Notes: generated by a model not told the origin, from the letters alone. A stretch of DNA of 64,000 nt from JAJDYQ01 sp965214035 (GCA_965214035.1 OZ243932.1:1302001-1366000), one strand, 5' to 3'; positions 24,892 through 33,804 are shown, numbered from the stretch's first letter. A program made the numbers and translations.

Positions 24892-25847
24892 TCGCGCACC
24901 GTGACGGCCACGGGGTCAATGGTCAGGCCACTGGTATAACCACCACTATCCCCGGAACTGATGGTGTGGGTGATATTGACCGTGCGGTTGGCTTCATCAT
25001 TCACTCCATCACTGACACCGGTCACGGTCACCTCCTGCGGCTCATGCCAGTTCTCGGTGGTGAAAGTCAGGGTGGCCGGTGCCACCGTGGCAATGGCTGT
25101 GTCTCCCGATGCCACCGTCACCTCAACATTGCTGTCCGGAGGAGAGGACAGTGACACGGTATAGGCGGCGGTATCACCTTCGTTGATGATGGATGGTGTC
25201 GCAGCCGTGGTCATCACAGCGGGGGTATCGAGGATATAACCGAACCAAATGAGTTGGCCAGCTACAGTAGTAGCATCGGCTGGTATCATCGGATCGATGA
25301 TGTGAGAAGACGGAGGAATGACAATCCAGGGGAAAACCTCGGTACCTTCTGCGAGACCATCAGCTATTGTTGTCACGCTGATTGTCCTGGTTGTTTCGCC
25401 GGGGGGAAAAGTAACAGTGCCACCGAACAGCGGAAAAGAATAATCATCGCCAAAAGTGGCAACGCTGGTACCTTCCGGACAAGAAAAGCCTATTGTTGAG
25501 GCGCAATCAAATGAGGCAGCGAATAATCCTGTGCGAACAGTGATTGTCTGTGTCGATGTCTCGCTCAGGGTGAACCTGATGACACCGGATTCACCTTCGG
25601 CGAGAGTGGGGAACTCCACACTGATTGTCGGCATGTCCTGCGCCACCGCCTCCGTCGCCAGCCCGAACAGCAGTGGCAGTCCGAGCAATGACACCACCGC
25701 CGCACGGCGCAGCCAGCCGGCGGTGCGGGCTGTCACAGAATGGAAACTGTCGGAAAAAGACCGGCGCGTCAGCCGGCCAGGAGGCTCAGAGGCACCTGCC
25801 CCGCGACAGGAATGCACCGCAGAGCGGCCGGCATCGACGGCCGGCAT
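24883..25847 (-). pseudogene. 5' part of the second giant repeat/barrel protein gene
   Basis: From the ATG at 25847 (GGGAGGG 8 bases upstream) the frame encodes a signal peptide almost identical to that of the intact giant protein, cleaved near EAVAQ. Then comes a different passenger: TISVEFPTLAEGESGVIRFT and a repeat with SIINEGDTAAYTVSLSSPPD and LTFTTENWHEPQEVTVTG. It ends at the IS256 insertion. The full gene once ran through 23515-23570 to a 3' end like that at 14244-15047, so more than 10 kb of insertions and losses now lie in it. A truncated secreted peptide of about 320 residues could still be made but would have no barrel. Confidence 0.82.
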
Positions 25848-25870
25848 CAGATATACCCTCCCATTTGGGG
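25668..25870 (-). repeat. Direct repeat: leader copy 2
   Basis: Nearly identical to 12764-12966. Upstream of it the C-rich stretch is broken by T residues and the sequence then diverges completely from the first copy. Confidence 0.85.
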
Positions 25871-26150
25871 GGAGGGAAGGGGGGGCGCTTTTCCGGCAGG
25901 TTTCGCTGAAAACAGGGTTTTTTGTGACGGTGTGCTGCACATTGCGATTGTTGTTGTAGCGGGAGTCATTGTGCCGGACTTTGCCCGGATGGCCGGTTCT
26001 GTGCCCGTTCTGGTTCGGATGCGGGTGCTGCTCCCCGCTCAGGCCGCGCAAGCTGCGTCAACCGATGGTTTCGCGTGGTCAGCGGTTTTGGGAGACCGCG
26101 GCTGTCTTCTGTTATGATGCTGATTGTCTGGTTTTGAGAGTATTGCCCCC

Positions 26151-26870
26151 ATGCAGATACCGTCCGCTGACCCTGTTGCTCTGGCGCATTCGCTGGATGT
26201 GCTGGTCGACGCCATGGCATCTGCGGGTATTCGTCAGCCGTCTCGCGGGAGCGGGTCAGATGACCGGCAGCAGGTGATCATGGCGCTGGGACGGTTGCGG
26301 GAGATTGTTTTGTGCGGTCGTCATCTGTCCGGCACCGAAGCCACGGAGGCCGGTGAGCATGCTGGGCAGCTTCTGGAGCGCACGGCACGTATTTTACAGC
26401 CGCTGGGTGATACGGTTCTGCAACGGCAAAATGGTCTGCTGGCTGTGGGTATTGCTTTGTGGGTCGGCGAGAATGGCGGGTATGTCGAACGGCTTGAGCC
26501 TCTTGTTGATACGCTTGCCTGGCTGGCTAATCTGCTCACCGACCCGGAGGAGTTGACAGAGCTTGGCTGTGTCCTCGGCAGGTTGATGGAGGCTGTCAGC
26601 CCCACTGTGCGCAGCAACCCGGATAGCATCAGCGCCGGCCATCCCTGGCAGGTTTTGAATATCAATCGGGGCATTGTCGCTACCCGAACATTGAAGCCCG
26701 AGGTGATGGAGGAGGCTTTCCTCTCGCTTGTCAAAAATCTGCCGCTGGACGCTGCTGATTTTTTTGCCCGCGGTATGTCGGAAATGGATCGCGTCGGTTA
26801 TCCCGATCATGTACGGGTTGTTATGAAAAAGTTTTATGACAGGTATAATGCCTCAACATCATTACATTAA
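26151..26870 (+). CDS. Uncharacterised 239-residue protein
   Basis: ATG at 26151; an earlier TTG in frame at 26124 is less likely. The protein is mostly helical by composition, without signal peptide or membrane segments. Visible blocks are LDVLVDAMASAGIRQP, ARILQPLGDTVLQRQNGLL, LAVGIALWVGENGGYVERLE and a C-terminal FARGMSEMDRVGYPDHV followed by MKKFYDRYN. The ordered helices suggest a small all-alpha scaffold. I do not recognise the family. It is followed 10 bases later by a yciI-like gene and then bolA, all plus-strand, so it may be co-transcribed with them. Confidence 0.65.
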   Translation: MQIPSADPVALAHSLDVLVDAMASAGIRQPSRGSGSDDRQQVIMALGRLREIVLCGRHLSGTEATEAGEHAGQLLERTARILQPLGDTVLQRQNGLLAVGIALWVGENGGYVERLEPLVDTLAWLANLLTDPEELTELGCVLGRLMEAVSPTVRSNPDSISAGHPWQVLNINRGIVATRTLKPEVMEEAFLSLVKNLPLDAADFFARGMSEMDRVGYPDHVRVVMKKFYDRYNASTSLH

Positions 26871-26880
26871 AGGAGCTGAT

Positions 26881-27183
26881 ATGCTTTATATGATTGTCGG
26901 CACGGATGTCGAAAACAGTCTGCCAAAACGGGCTTCCGCCAGACCCGAACATATTGACCGCCTGAGTTCCCTGCTGAATCAGGGCAGGCTGACTTTGGCG
27001 GGACCCAATCCCGCCATAGATCGTTCTGACCCCGGCGAGGCCGGCTTCAGCGGTTCTCTGATTGTCGCCGAGTTTGATTCGTTGCAGGATGCAAAAGATT
27101 GGGCCGACCATGACCCTTATGTCGCTGCCGGCGTTTATAGCAGTGTCGTTGTTAAACCATTCAAAAAATTCCTGCCAGCCTGA
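26881..27183 (+). CDS. yciI: YciI-like protein
   Basis: A 100-residue protein starting at the ATG at 26881, which has AAAGGAG 6 bases upstream. It has the YciI ferredoxin-like fold signature: MLYMIVGTDV strand, RPEHIDRLSSLL helix, LTLAGPNPA, SGSLIVAEFDS, and a C-terminal WADHDPYVAAGVYSSV with the conserved histidine/aspartate pair (ADHDPY). The biochemical role of the family is not settled; related proteins include chlorodismutase-like and muconolactone-isomerase-like enzymes. It is often found next to septation protein A and BolA genes, and here bolA follows 16 bases downstream. Confidence 0.9.
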   Translation: MLYMIVGTDVENSLPKRASARPEHIDRLSSLLNQGRLTLAGPNPAIDRSDPGEAGFSGSLIVAEFDSLQDAKDWADHDPYVAAGVYSSVVVKPFKKFLPA

Positions 27184-27199
27184 GTTGAGGATTCTGAAT

Positions 27200-27469
27200 A
27201 TGACTGCCGAGAGAGTGGATATGATTCGACAGCGGCTGATGAGTGCCCTGCAACCGGAGTCTCTGGATATCGAGGATGACAGCGCCCGTCATGCCGGTCA
27301 TGCCAGCGCCGGAGGGGGCGGCCATTTTAATGTGGTTATCGTCAGTGACCGGTTTGTTGGCCTTGGTCTTATCAAACGTCACCGTATGGTCTATGACGCC
27401 GTTGCCGATATGATGAATTCCGAAATTCATGCCTTGAGTATGAAGACTTATACGCCGGATGAGTTCTGA
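27200..27469 (+). CDS. bolA: BolA-family protein
   Basis: 89 residues from the ATG at 27200. The class II KH-like BolA fold is visible: N-terminal helix MIRQRLMSALQPESLDI, then HAGHASAGGGGHFNVVIVS, then FVGLGLIKRHRMVYDAV and a C-terminal IHALSMKTYTPDE. The histidines of the loop and of RHRMV are the usual iron-sulfur/glutaredoxin contact residues. BolA proteins act with monothiol glutaredoxins in Fe-S trafficking and affect morphology and biofilm genes. The YciI-BolA order is common in proteobacteria. Confidence 0.93.
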   Translation: MTAERVDMIRQRLMSALQPESLDIEDDSARHAGHASAGGGGHFNVVIVSDRFVGLGLIKRHRMVYDAVADMMNSEIHALSMKTYTPDEF

Positions 27470-27475
27470 GCTTGT

Positions 27476-27607
27476 ATGTTGTTTCGATATCTTGCCGCTG
27501 GTGAACCGGCAGTGTGCAAGTTCTTTGATGGTCGCTGTCTGGTCAACCCGGAGATAGCGTTTGTTGCAGGATGCCCTGCCTGTCTGTCTGTCTGGTCTTT
27601 TGTATAA
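27476..27607 (+). CDS. Possible small cysteine-rich protein
   Basis: A 43-codon frame 6 bases after bolA. It encodes FRYLAAGEPAVCKFFDGR, then CLVNPEIAFVAGCPACLSV. Four cysteines and the CPAC motif are suggestive. It also contains three CTGT units at 27577-27592. The ribosome site is weak. It could be chance. Confidence 0.25.
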   Translation: MLFRYLAAGEPAVCKFFDGRCLVNPEIAFVAGCPACLSVWSFV

Positions 27608-27634
27608 CCCAATCCATCTATAAGCGAAAATTCA

Positions 27635-28795
27635 ATGCCGAAAAAAAATAAAACGATCCTGTTCGCTTCGCAAAATCTCACCTGGAATCGGGCTCCGGTA
27701 TTCGCTGCATTGTCCCAATCAGACAGGTTTGACATCAAGTTTATGTTTTTCAAAAAAAGGCATTATCAAAAATATCATTATGATCAGGGTAAGTTGTTGG
27801 GGTACCTCGTCGAATACCTGGAGAAAAATAATGTTTGTTTTGTATTCAGGTATGGCTGGCAGTCATTACATTATCTGCTGACAGAGGATTATGATGTGCT
27901 GGTAGGAGGAGGCTGGGATAGCCGGGAGGATATCGCTAATACCTTTTTTTTCTTTCTGGCCTCTATTGTCAGAAGAAAAAAGTTTGTTCTTAATAATTAC
28001 GACAGATGGCGCAAAGGATTCATCTATAACAGCCATGATCAATGGACCGAAAGGCTTATGGCTAATATTAAATTTATAAAGAAATATTTATTTTTGAAAT
28101 GTATTTTTCTGAAGGTCGATAAAGTTGCCGTCTCTGGTAAAAAACATAGAGATTTTATCAAGTTGTGGGGGTTCAAAGATAAGGATATCACCATTATTAC
28201 CCAGTGTTCTCAAGTCTGGCTGTTTTCAGAACGCTTTGATCTGGAACAATATTTTCAAAACAGGGAAACGTTTAAAATCGGATTTCTGGGTCGATGTGAT
28301 CTGGAAATAAAAGGCATTCAATACTTGATGGAGGCGTTTGAGATGCTGAACAGAAAGTTTGACAATATTGAGTTGTTTCTGGTTGGCCATAAAAGCAATA
28401 CGGTCAGCAAAAATGTTTATGAGCTTCAATCCATTCCTCCTGAACAGGTGCATCATTTTTATAAAAGTATCGATCTGGTGGCTGTACCCTCTATTGAAGA
28501 AAGACGCGGTGCCGTGGAGGCATGGGGATATATTATCAACGAGGCTTATCAGTTTGGGGTGCCGGTCGTTGCAACCAATACAGTCGGTTGTGTCGATGAT
28601 ATTGTCACAAACCATGACAATGGTTTTGTGGTCAAAGAGAAAGATGCCGACGATCTGGCTGAGAAAATCGAGATATTGATCAGAGATAAAGCGTTGTGTG
28701 AAAAAATTTCCAGCAATAATAAAGCTTTATTTAATGAAAGATTGACCCATGAAAAAAATACAAAGGCATGGGAAGATTTTTTCAGTTGCCTGTAA
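27635..28795 (+). CDS. Glycosyltransferase (GT4/GT-B type)
   Basis: 386 residues with an N-terminal Rossmann domain (ILFASQNLTWNRAPVF) and a C-terminal GT4 domain. The latter has IGFLGRCDLEIKGIQYLMEAF, the VAVPSIEE loop, the E-x7-E motif (EAWGYIINEA) and PVVATNTVGCVDDI. Such enzymes add sugars from nucleotide donors to lipid or polysaccharide acceptors at the inner membrane. The gene is distinctly AT-rich and lysine/phenylalanine-rich compared with bolA and radA on either side, so it was probably acquired by transfer. It stands alone, without other polysaccharide genes. Acceptor and sugar unknown. Confidence 0.85.
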   Translation: MPKKNKTILFASQNLTWNRAPVFAALSQSDRFDIKFMFFKKRHYQKYHYDQGKLLGYLVEYLEKNNVCFVFRYGWQSLHYLLTEDYDVLVGGGWDSREDIANTFFFFLASIVRRKKFVLNNYDRWRKGFIYNSHDQWTERLMANIKFIKKYLFLKCIFLKVDKVAVSGKKHRDFIKLWGFKDKDITIITQCSQVWLFSERFDLEQYFQNRETFKIGFLGRCDLEIKGIQYLMEAFEMLNRKFDNIELFLVGHKSNTVSKNVYELQSIPPEQVHHFYKSIDLVAVPSIEERRGAVEAWGYIINEAYQFGVPVVATNTVGCVDDIVTNHDNGFVVKEKDADDLAEKIEILIRDKALCEKISSNNKALFNERLTHEKNTKAWEDFFSCL

Positions 28796-28839
28796 TAAGG
28801 TACTTTTCTTTTTCTGACATTTTATGGGGCCTATAGCAG

Positions 28840-28859
28840 TCAGGCTGCTTTTAGCCTGA
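28840..28859. terminator. Possible shared hairpin between convergent genes
   Basis: TCAGGCT (28840-28846), loop GCTTTT, AGCCTGA (28853-28859). It lies between the convergent glycosyltransferase and zinc-ribbon genes. No T-run follows, so termination is uncertain. Confidence 0.35.
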
Positions 28860-28867
28860 GACAGCCT

Positions 28868-29626
28868 TTACCACGGCAGAGTATGTTTTTTCTGCCGCCA
28901 TAGTACATATGCCCCCCATGCCAGGCTGATAATTATGATCACGCTGCCGATAATGAAGCTGATTCTTCCAAAGTAGTAGGCTTTTTCAACCATGTCCAGC
29001 ATGGTCAGGAGATTGCCCCAGTCGTGGGCTGATTCGTCCAGTCCGTGAATCAGGGGCAGGCCCCGGTATTCGCCATCGGATATGTAGGGGGAGATGTCAA
29101 TAAAGTTCTGACCACACCACCAAAGCATGATCGATGCTTCAAAATTGTCGTGTTGCCGCAGAAAGAAAATCATGACGATCAGCGGCACCATTATCTGAAA
29201 CAGGCTGCCTCCGAGAATTGTCATAAAACGTCCAAACGGAATGAAGAGAACATGACCGGCTTCGTGGAAAGCGAGGTTGACGCTGTGCAGAAATGAACTG
29301 CCAATGTCTATCCAGCTTCCATCGGTGGCGATGAACCACCAGCCCCAGATAAAGAACATCACATAGCAGACCGCACGACTCCAGAAAACGACCGGATCAA
29401 TTCGGTCCGGAACGTCAAACAGCAGGATCATTATTTTGTCTTTCAGGGTCTCGTCCGGCAGGTATTCGACTTCTATGCCATCATCCGCTTCGTCTGTCTG
29501 TGCCGAAGCCGCCTGTTGGGCCGCTCGGTATTTATTATAGGCAATCCCACAGGCCGGGCAGATGCCGTCCGGGATATGGTTGTCATCCGGTGTCCGGATG
29601 TAGTGGCATTTGGGGCAGCCTGTCAT
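28868..29626 (-). CDS. Membrane protein with N-terminal zinc ribbon and HEAGH motif
   Basis: 252 residues; ATG at 29626 with AAGGA 7 bases upstream. The N-terminus has a four-cysteine zinc ribbon (CPKCHYI, then CPACGIAY). An acidic linker is followed by about five membrane segments (VCYVMFFIWGWWFI, FMTILGGSLFQIMVPLIVMI, SFIIGSVIIIISLAWG). Between the first two lies NLAFHEAGHVLF, an HExxH-like sequence (HEAGH) as in membrane zinc metallopeptidases of the M50/M48 type. A later GLDESAHDW contains further candidate ligands. This suggests an intramembrane or peri-membrane protease, but the family is unknown to me. It lies 44 bases past radA's stop on the same strand. Confidence 0.7.
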   Translation of the reverse strand: MTGCPKCHYIRTPDDNHIPDGICPACGIAYNKYRAAQQAASAQTDEADDGIEVEYLPDETLKDKIMILLFDVPDRIDPVVFWSRAVCYVMFFIWGWWFIATDGSWIDIGSSFLHSVNLAFHEAGHVLFIPFGRFMTILGGSLFQIMVPLIVMIFFLRQHDNFEASIMLWWCGQNFIDISPYISDGEYRGLPLIHGLDESAHDWGNLLTMLDMVEKAYYFGRISFIIGSVIIIISLAWGAYVLWRQKKHTLPW

Positions 29627-29670
29627 GGTCTGTTCCTTTGGATTGTTTTCTGTTCGGGTCAGGTACTATA

Positions 29671-31035
29671 TTAACCATGCTCCAGCGCTTCTGCCAGTGT
29701 TGCCATGGGTATTGTGTCTATATCGGCCATGACGGATTTTCTGGGCATGTTGGCTTTTGGCAGCAAAACCCGCCGAAAACCATGTTTGGCCGCTTCCTGA
29801 ACGCGCTCTTCTCCATTCGGTACCGGCCTTATTTCTCCAGCCAGTCCGATTTCACCAAATATCACTGTATCGGCAGGAAATGGCCGGTCCCGAAAGCTCG
29901 ACACCATGGCCATGATGACCGGCAAATCGGAGGCCGGTTCCAGTATCCGCATCCCGCCAACAATGTTGATAAAAACATCCTGATCATAAAGCGCCATACC
30001 TCCATGGCGTTGCAGAACCCCTAACAGCATGGCCACTCGGTTGGTGTCCTGCCCCACTGTTACTCTTCTGGCTCCACCACCATGATTTTCAGCCACCAGG
30101 GCCTGTACTTCGAGAAGCAGGGTGCGGCTGCCTTCTCTGCTTGCCATGATGACGCTGCCGGACATCTCTTGTTCATGGCGGGACAGGAATATCGCTGAGG
30201 GGTTGTTGACCGGCTTCAATCCATCTTCCAGCATGGCGAATATACCGAGCTCATTGACCGGCCCAAAGCGATTTTTGACCGCCCGAATCATTCGATAGCG
30301 ACCACTGGGATCACCTTCAAAATATAATACGGTGTCCACCATGTGCTCCAGTACGCGCGGACCGGCCAGTGTCCCTTCTTTGGTGACGTGACCCACCAGC
30401 AGTAATGCGCAGCCGGTCTGCTTTGCAAAGCGTACCAACTGTGCTGCACTTTCTCGCACTTGTGCCACTGAACCCGGCGCCGATGACAGTTCATCGGTGT
30501 GGATAGTCTGTACTGAGTCAATAACCAGTACACGCGGCTTCTCTCGCATCGCCGCATCAATAATGCGTTCTACCGCCGTTTCCGGGAGAATCTGCATGTC
30601 GGTACCTTCAAGCCCCAAACGCTGTGCCCTCAGACTGACTTGTTGCAGCGACTCTTCTCCCGTGACATATAGTGCGTCCAGTTGTGCGGAAACCCGTGCA
30701 ATACATTGCAGCAGCAGCGTCGATTTGCCGACGCCCGGATCTCCACCGATCAGTACAACGGAACCTTCTACCAGACCTCCACCCAGAACACGGTCAAATT
30801 CGCCAGTCGCCAGACTGTGGCGTTGAATTTTTTCCGGCCTGATGTCGCTGAGTCTGTGTATTGTGTCACGGGCCGGCTGACCGGCATAACTCGTAAATCG
30901 ACGTACATTATCAGCAGTCGTGGCTGTTTCTTCCAGTGTGTTCCAGGCCCCGCAGTCACTGCATTGCCCGGACCATTTGGCAGTCGATGCACCGCAGTCG
31001 GTACAGGTATATTGTACTTTGGGCCGGACTGTCAT
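29671..31035 (-). CDS. radA: DNA repair protein RadA (Sms)
   Basis: A 454-residue protein of standard length. The N-terminal C4 zinc finger (YTCTDCGAS, GQCSDCGAW) is followed by the RecA-like ATPase with Walker A GGDPGVGKST (about residue 98) and Walker B LVIDSVQT. The RadA-specific KNRFG motif is in RAVKNRFGPVNE, and the C-terminal half is a Lon-like domain (DLPVIMAMVSS, VIFGEIGLAGEIRPV). RadA is a branch-migration helicase in recombinational repair. Its ATG overlaps the alr stop by 4 bases (ATGA), so it is the last gene of a dnaB-alr-radA operon. Confidence 0.97.
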   Translation of the reverse strand: MTVRPKVQYTCTDCGASTAKWSGQCSDCGAWNTLEETATTADNVRRFTSYAGQPARDTIHRLSDIRPEKIQRHSLATGEFDRVLGGGLVEGSVVLIGGDPGVGKSTLLLQCIARVSAQLDALYVTGEESLQQVSLRAQRLGLEGTDMQILPETAVERIIDAAMREKPRVLVIDSVQTIHTDELSSAPGSVAQVRESAAQLVRFAKQTGCALLLVGHVTKEGTLAGPRVLEHMVDTVLYFEGDPSGRYRMIRAVKNRFGPVNELGIFAMLEDGLKPVNNPSAIFLSRHEQEMSGSVIMASREGSRTLLLEVQALVAENHGGGARRVTVGQDTNRVAMLLGVLQRHGGMALYDQDVFINIVGGMRILEPASDLPVIMAMVSSFRDRPFPADTVIFGEIGLAGEIRPVPNGEERVQEAAKHGFRRVLLPKANMPRKSVMADIDTIPMATLAEALEHG

Positions 31036-32111
31036 ATTCGCTTCAGTTGATAGTCAACCCGGCCCGTCAGGCGACAGACGAGTTCGTAGGCAATCGTGCC
31101 GGCTGCCTCCGCAATGTCTTCTATCGGCAGTCCTTCTCCCCATAGCACGACTTCATCGCCCGGGCGGGCATTGGGTTGGTTGCGCAAGTCCACGGTCAGC
31201 ATATCCATGGATACTCGACCTACCAGTGAGCTGCGCCTGCCGTTTATCATAACGGGGGTTCCACTCGGTGCGTGCCTTGGATAACCATCGCCATATCCAA
31301 TTCCAATGACACCAATACGCATGTTCTGCGGGCATTGCCAAGTTGCACCATAGCCCACGCTATCCCCTGCTCCAGCTTCGTAAACAGCAATCAATCGCGA
31401 TGTCAGGGTCATCACCGGTCTCAGGTTCAGGGCTGCCGCTGTCCGATCTTTAATCGGGGAAATGCCATATAGCATTATACCGGGCCGTACCCAGTCTCCA
31501 TGTACTTCAGGAAACGCAATCGTCGCCGCCGAGTTGCAAAATGAGGTCTCTCCATCATGCCTTTCCGATAACGATTCAAACCGGTTTATTTGATGCCGGT
31601 TTTCAATCCGGTCCGGTTCGTCCGCACAGGCGAAATGGCTCATAAGTACCAGCGGTTTTTGCATGACCACCATATTATTGATTGTTTTCAGGGTATCGTC
31701 ATAGTCGCCGGCAGCCAGCCCCAGACGACACATACCGGTGTTTATTTTTAACCAGTATTTCAAGGGCTTTGCCGAAACTGCCCGCAGGTCATCGAGCTGG
31801 TGGAGACTATGAATGACGGGCTGAAAATTGTTTTTTTGACAAATAGACAGGTCAGCCGGCTCAGTGGCACCCTGTAAAATCACAATGGCTTTGTCTGGCG
31901 ATATTTTTCTGAGTTGAATGGCTTCGGCAAGTGTCCCAACAGCAAAGGCATCTGTGTCTTGTAATGCTTCCGCAACGGTTGCCAGTCCATGCCCGTAGGC
32001 ATTGGCCTTGACCACCGATAGTACCGCAGATGCCGGCGCATAATGCCGTACCCGTCGAAGGTTATGTCCAAGGGCGGCTACATCGATTGTCGCAACAGCC
32101 TGAGAGTTCAA
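31032..32111 (-). CDS. alr: Alanine racemase
   Basis: 359 residues. The PLP lysine is K35 in VVKANAYGHG and the catalytic tyrosine is in AGDSVGYGATW. It makes D-alanine for peptidoglycan. Start is TTG at 32111, overlapping the dnaB stop (TTGA); the purine-rich GAGAGGAGAGAGGAATA just upstream, which is the end of dnaB, serves as ribosome site. No other start fits the family N-terminus. It overlaps radA at its other end by 4 bases. I see no missing motif. Confidence 0.96.
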   Translation of the reverse strand: MNSQAVATIDVAALGHNLRRVRHYAPASAVLSVVKANAYGHGLATVAEALQDTDAFAVGTLAEAIQLRKISPDKAIVILQGATEPADLSICQKNNFQPVIHSLHQLDDLRAVSAKPLKYWLKINTGMCRLGLAAGDYDDTLKTINNMVVMQKPLVLMSHFACADEPDRIENRHQINRFESLSERHDGETSFCNSAATIAFPEVHGDWVRPGIMLYGISPIKDRTAAALNLRPVMTLTSRLIAVYEAGAGDSVGYGATWQCPQNMRIGVIGIGYGDGYPRHAPSGTPVMINGRRSSLVGRVSMDMLTVDLRNQPNARPGDEVVLWGEGLPIEDIAEAAGTIAYELVCRLTGRVDYQLKRI

Positions 32112-33532
32112 TATTCCTCTCTCCTCTCTTGGTAGATGTCCGGTATGAAGTTTTCAAAGCGTGTGTATTGCCCAAGAAAGGTCAGGCGATCCGTCCCGAT
32201 TGGTCCATTGCGCTGCTTGCCGGTAATGATTTCAGCAATGCCCTTGTCCTGGCTGTCTTCGTTATAGACTTCGTCACGATAGATAAAAACAATCAGGTCG
32301 GCATCCTGTTCAATCGCACCGGATTCACGCAAATCGGACATCACTGGACGCTTGTGCGGGCGTTGCTCCAGTGATCGATTGAGCTGGGATAGTGCCACTA
32401 CCGGTATATTCAGTTCCTTGGCCAGTCCTTTGAGTGACCTCGATATCTCGGAAATTTCGGTGGCTCGATTCTCATTGTTACCGGCTATCTGCATGAGTTG
32501 CAGGTAATCAATGACGATCAAACCCAAATCATGTTCTCGTTTGATGCGTCGGGCACGCGCTCTGATCTCGGTCGGGCTGAGTGCCGAACCATCGTCAATG
32601 TAGATAGGTGCCGCAGATAGCAGTGATACCGCTGATGTCACTCGCGGCCAGTCTTCTTCTTCGAGCTTGCCGGTACGGATTTTCTGCATGGATATGCGCC
32701 CCAGCGAGGCAACCATGCGCATGGCCAGCATCTCGCCAGACATTTCCATGGAAAAAATGGCAACCGCCTTGCCGGCCTTGATCGCTGCATGTTCTGCCAT
32801 GTTCATGGCGAAGGCGGTCTTGCCCATTGATGGCCGGCCCGCCACGATGATCAGGTCACCTGGCTGTAAGCCCGATGTCCTTTCATCAAAGTCATCAAAG
32901 CCGGTAGAAAGCCCCGTAATCAGGCTGTCTTCGTTATAAAGCGTGTCAATACGGTCAACTACATCACTCAGCAGGGTCGGCAGTGGCCTGAATCCCTGAC
33001 GGGCGCGCAGGCTCTGATCAGCAATACGAAAAATTTCCTGCTCAGCTTTGTCCAACAGCTCGCGGCTGCCCGATCCTTTTGTCTGATATCCGCTGTTGGC
33101 TATGTCGGTGCCGACAGCTATCAGTTGGCGCAACACGGAACGTTCACGGACAATATCGGCATAGGCATCAATGTTGGCCGAGCTCGGGGTCTGACTGGCC
33201 AGTGTGGCTAGATAAGGCAGACCACCAATCGATTCAAGTTCTCCCAGTGAGTCGAGCCTTTCGGAAAGCGTGACGACATCAAAGGGTTTGTTGTTGTCCG
33301 CAAGCTCGACAATAACACGGTAGATATGGCGGTGATCCGCACGGTAGAAATCTTCACCGGTCACTCTGTCGGCAATTTTTTCCCAGGCGCGATTATCCAG
33401 CATCAGTCCACCAAGTACCGATTGCTCGGCCTCGATGGAGTGCGGGGGTACGCGCAACGATAGTGGCTCGGTCTGTGAGGTCTGGCCGGTCGGCATATGG
33501 CCGTCAATTGCTGTCAGGTGGGGTTCATTCAT
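32108..33532 (-). CDS. dnaB: Replicative DNA helicase DnaB
   Basis: 474 residues. The N-terminal domain (PPHSIEAEQSVLGGLMLDN) binds primase. The linker is followed by the RecA-type motor with Walker A AGRPSMGKT (lysine 238), Walker B GLIVIDYLQLM and the SDLRESGAIEQDAD segment with the arginine finger region. It unwinds DNA ahead of the replication fork. In many relatives rplI lies directly upstream on the same strand; here a 1.2-kb insertion (33.5-34.7 kb) separates them, so dnaB must have its own promoter or one from the insert. Stop overlaps the alr start. Confidence 0.97.
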   Translation of the reverse strand: MNEPHLTAIDGHMPTGQTSQTEPLSLRVPPHSIEAEQSVLGGLMLDNRAWEKIADRVTGEDFYRADHRHIYRVIVELADNNKPFDVVTLSERLDSLGELESIGGLPYLATLASQTPSSANIDAYADIVRERSVLRQLIAVGTDIANSGYQTKGSGSRELLDKAEQEIFRIADQSLRARQGFRPLPTLLSDVVDRIDTLYNEDSLITGLSTGFDDFDERTSGLQPGDLIIVAGRPSMGKTAFAMNMAEHAAIKAGKAVAIFSMEMSGEMLAMRMVASLGRISMQKIRTGKLEEEDWPRVTSAVSLLSAAPIYIDDGSALSPTEIRARARRIKREHDLGLIVIDYLQLMQIAGNNENRATEISEISRSLKGLAKELNIPVVALSQLNRSLEQRPHKRPVMSDLRESGAIEQDADLIVFIYRDEVYNEDSQDKGIAEIITGKQRNGPIGTDRLTFLGQYTRFENFIPDIYQERREEY

Positions 33533-33585
33533 ATACCGGGCCTGTCATGCCAAAGTTTGGGACTTACTATACTTGACTCCACTCG

Positions 33586-33613
33586 TTGATAGCTCTGATT
33601 TCGGTTGTATTAT
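33586..33613 (+). promoter_or_regulatory. Candidate sigma-70 promoter of the small insert
   Basis: TTGATA (33586-33591), a 16-base spacer, TATTAT (33608-33613), each five of six matches. It points at the two small genes from 33805. The 190-bp leader also holds a 24-codon frame (33680-33754) of doubtful value; nothing else is seen between 33533 and 33804. Confidence 0.45.
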
Positions 33614-33804
33614 GTGGTGAATTGTATCCATTTCCTGTTCGCAAGGAGATTCTATCTTTTCCAGAGTTTAGGCAACATCAATGTTTTATAAAACCAAAAA
33701 TCGTACTCAAAAGGATAGTATTAATAATTTTAATGCTGAAAAGGAACGATTATAGTCAGGTCTATTAACAGACACCACGCTTCCAATCCTCTCACATACT
33801 CATT

